Assembly: GCA_965279095.1 (NCBI GenBank)
Contig: CBDIHH010000005.1
Coordinates: forward strand, 124,001 to 188,000
Reading direction: 5' to 3'
DNA length: 64,000 nucleotides
DNA from: CBDIHH01 sp965279095
Lineage (GTDB): Bacteria > Pseudomonadota > Alphaproteobacteria > Caulobacterales > Caulobacteraceae
Shown: piece by piece, positions 62,609 to 64,000 of the stretch
Layout of the letters: each line of letters starts with the position of its first letter
Position numbering within the stretch: position 1 is the stretch's first letter
Notes under the pieces: generated by a model
What the model saw: only the letters and a program-made list of their open reading frames with translations
Databases searched by the model: none
Told to the model about the DNA's origin: nothing
Program-made: the position numbers and the translations under genes

Positions 62609-63775
62609 ATGAAATTCGGAACGATCCTGACGCCCCACTGGCAGGGGGATACGACCCAGGCCGAGACCTATGCGGACATGGTCGACCGCATCATCTTCGC
62701 GGAAAAGTGCGGCTACTGGTCTTGCTGGACCACCGAACATCATTTCGCCAATGACGCGGAGTATCGCCCGTTCGGCTGGGACAAGGCCGACTTCCGCGCC
62801 TATGACCTCGCCGTCGATCCCCTGACCCTGCTGACCTATGCCGCGGCCAAGACCTCGCGCATCCGCCTGGGGACCGGGGTGCTGGTGCTGCTCTATGACA
62901 ATCCCCTGCGCATCGCCGAGCGGGCGGCCATGCTCGACGTGCTGAGCGGCGGCCGGCTGGAGCTGGGCGTCGGCCGCGGCAGCGGCTTTCGCGAACCGGC
63001 GGCCTTCGCGGTGCCCGACAAGCTCGAGGACAGCCAGGACAAGTATTTCGAGGCGCTCGAAATCATCCTCAAGTCGTGGTCGGGCGAGAAGTTCACCCAC
63101 GCCGGCAAATACTACAGCTTCCCCGAGCTGGAGGTGGTGCCCACCCCGATTCAGCAGCCCTTCCCCAAGATCTTCCTGTCCAGCGGCAGCACCCGCAGCG
63201 TCGAATTCGCCGCCGAGCATGGGCTGTCCTATGCGGCGGTCACCGGCTCTTGGGGGTGGCAGGGGGTGGAGAAGCACAACGCCACCCACGCCGCCTTCGT
63301 CGCGGCGGCGCAAAGGGCGGGCCGGTCCGAGGACGACTTCCTCTACCCCAACACCCAGTTCCTGTTCTGCGCGGAGACGGATGCGGAGGCCGAGGAGGTG
63401 GCCGAGGAGCATCTGATCAAGTTCACCGCCCATGTGGAGGCCCACTACCAGCGCGAGCTGCATGGCGGGGTCGCCCTGCGCGCTTTTGTTGGCGACGAGG
63501 ATTCCACACCGCGCAAGCGCACGGTGAACGACATCCGCGAACTGGCGCGCAATCAGTTCGAGACCAACCTGATCGGCAGCCCGGCCACCATCGCCGAGAA
63601 GCTCACGGCGGTCCTGGAGCGGGTGCCGTCCATCAACTACGTCCTGGCCATCACCGACGCCGGCTCGCCGCCCCGCGCCTTCACCCATCGCTCGATGGAG
63701 CTGTTCGCCGACAAGGTGATGCCGAAATTCGCCGGACGGACCCGCGCCGACAACATGGCCGGACAGGCGGCCTGA
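62609..63775 (+). CDS. Luciferase-like (LLM class) flavin-dependent oxidoreductase
   Basis: A 388-residue bacterial-luciferase-superfamily protein: MKFGTILTPHWQGD at the start, CWTTEHHFANDAEYRPFGW, LLTYAAAKTSRIRLGTGVLVLLYDNPLRIAERAAMLDVLSGGRLELGVGRGS and FPKIFLSSGS. These form the TIM-barrel that binds reduced FMN or F420. Members are two-component monooxygenases or F420 reductases; the DVLSGGRLELGVGRG signature is common to both, and in a proteobacterium FMN-dependent oxygenation is likely. AAGGA six bases before ATG 62609 supports the start. It probably oxygenates the cluster substrate. Confidence 0.9.
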   Translation: MKFGTILTPHWQGDTTQAETYADMVDRIIFAEKCGYWSCWTTEHHFANDAEYRPFGWDKADFRAYDLAVDPLTLLTYAAAKTSRIRLGTGVLVLLYDNPLRIAERAAMLDVLSGGRLELGVGRGSGFREPAAFAVPDKLEDSQDKYFEALEIILKSWSGEKFTHAGKYYSFPELEVVPTPIQQPFPKIFLSSGSTRSVEFAAEHGLSYAAVTGSWGWQGVEKHNATHAAFVAAAQRAGRSEDDFLYPNTQFLFCAETDAEAEEVAEEHLIKFTAHVEAHYQRELHGGVALRAFVGDEDSTPRKRTVNDIRELARNQFETNLIGSPATIAEKLTAVLERVPSINYVLAITDAGSPPRAFTHRSMELFADKVMPKFAGRTRADNMAGQAA

Positions 63776-63802
63776 CGGGTCCCGGGAGGGACCTGGGCGG
63801 GG

Positions 63803-64000
63803 CTAGGCTAGCCCCGCCGACTGGCTCACGGCCATGAGTTCCTGCGCCAGCTGGGCCGCCGCCGGGGTGGGGTTGCCGTTCACGCGCCGGGCCAGATGCA
63901 CCATCTCCCTCAGCATCATGCCCTCGAAGGGGAGGGCGATGACCTCGCCACTGGCCACGTGGCCCGTCATGGGCTCCTCGTTCACAAGCCCCACCAGCCG
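63803..64000 (-). CDS. LysR-type regulator, C-terminal part (runs off the window)
   Basis: The last 66 codons of a minus-strand gene whose 5' part lies beyond base 64000; no stop is found up to the edge. The sequence (TGHVASGEVIALPFEGMMLREMVHLARRVNGNPTPAAAQLAQELM) resembles the end of a LysR effector-binding domain, where a hydrophobic strand is followed by a final helix. It is convergent with the luciferase-like gene. If correct, regulators of LysR type flank the catabolic cluster on both sides. The family assignment from so short a tail is tentative. Confidence 0.5.
   Translation of the reverse strand, partial: RLVGLVNEEPMTGHVASGEVIALPFEGMMLREMVHLARRVNGNPTPAAAQLAQELMAVSQSAGLA

Overview
The window looks like chromosomal DNA of a high-GC alphaproteobacterium of the Caulobacteraceae type (Phenylobacterium or Caulobacter relatives). 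The reasons are the very high GC content, a dnaG-rpoD pair, a pseudaminic-acid set resembling the Caulobacter flagellin-glycosylation (flm) genes, large TonB-dependent receptors with 'EEVIVTA'-type TonB boxes, and GC-rich inverted-repeat elements between and inside genes. The genus is inferred; no rRNA is present.

Left part, about 0.1-29.5 kb, is mostly housekeeping. It holds a flavin reductase, a DOPA-dioxygenase-like protein, the NAD operon nadA-nadB-nadC (leftward, with two operator-like repeats and an intrinsic terminator in the nadA leader), a SleB-type cell-wall hydrolase whose C-terminus is built from a 35-bp inverted repeat, trxB, pseG, pseH, a cytidylyltransferase and an ELM1-like gene. 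It continues with greA, carB, an RraB-like gene, carA, a TPR protein, dnaG, rpoD, a GT4 glycosyltransferase with a GH130 phosphorylase/hydrolase, and panD coupled to a class D beta-lactamase homologue that has lost its catalytic residues. It ends with an aldehyde dehydrogenase, a SIMPL protein and a tRNA with anticodon CAU.

Middle part, about 29.5-42.4 kb, begins just after the tRNA and is more accessory. It has a flavoprotein with a divergent IclR regulator, a PQQ-type dehydrogenase lipoprotein, two tandem OmpA-domain lipoproteins followed by a TonB-like protein, an Lrp regulator divergent from a homodimeric 2-oxoacid dehydrogenase E1, an M24 peptidase-like protein, a Nudix hydrolase and a Tat-exported DUF1838 protein.

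Right part, about 42.7-64 kb, is a dense catabolic and uptake cluster bounded by LysR genes. It encodes an acetoacetate-decarboxylase-like protein, three bicupins, five complete SDR-type genes (one lacking its catalytic residues), an orphan Rieske oxygenase, a 2-oxoglutarate/Fe(II)-type oxygenase, a luciferase-like flavin oxidoreductase, three MFS-type transporters and two TonB-dependent receptors. The second receptor carries a 17-proline linker and a complete OmpA-like peptidoglycan-binding domain after the barrel, which is the most striking architecture in the window. Many genes overlap by 1-4 bases, and MFS/cupin/SDR modules recur, so the cluster probably grew by duplication. It most likely imports and oxidatively degrades one class of organic compound, but the sequence does not identify the substrate.
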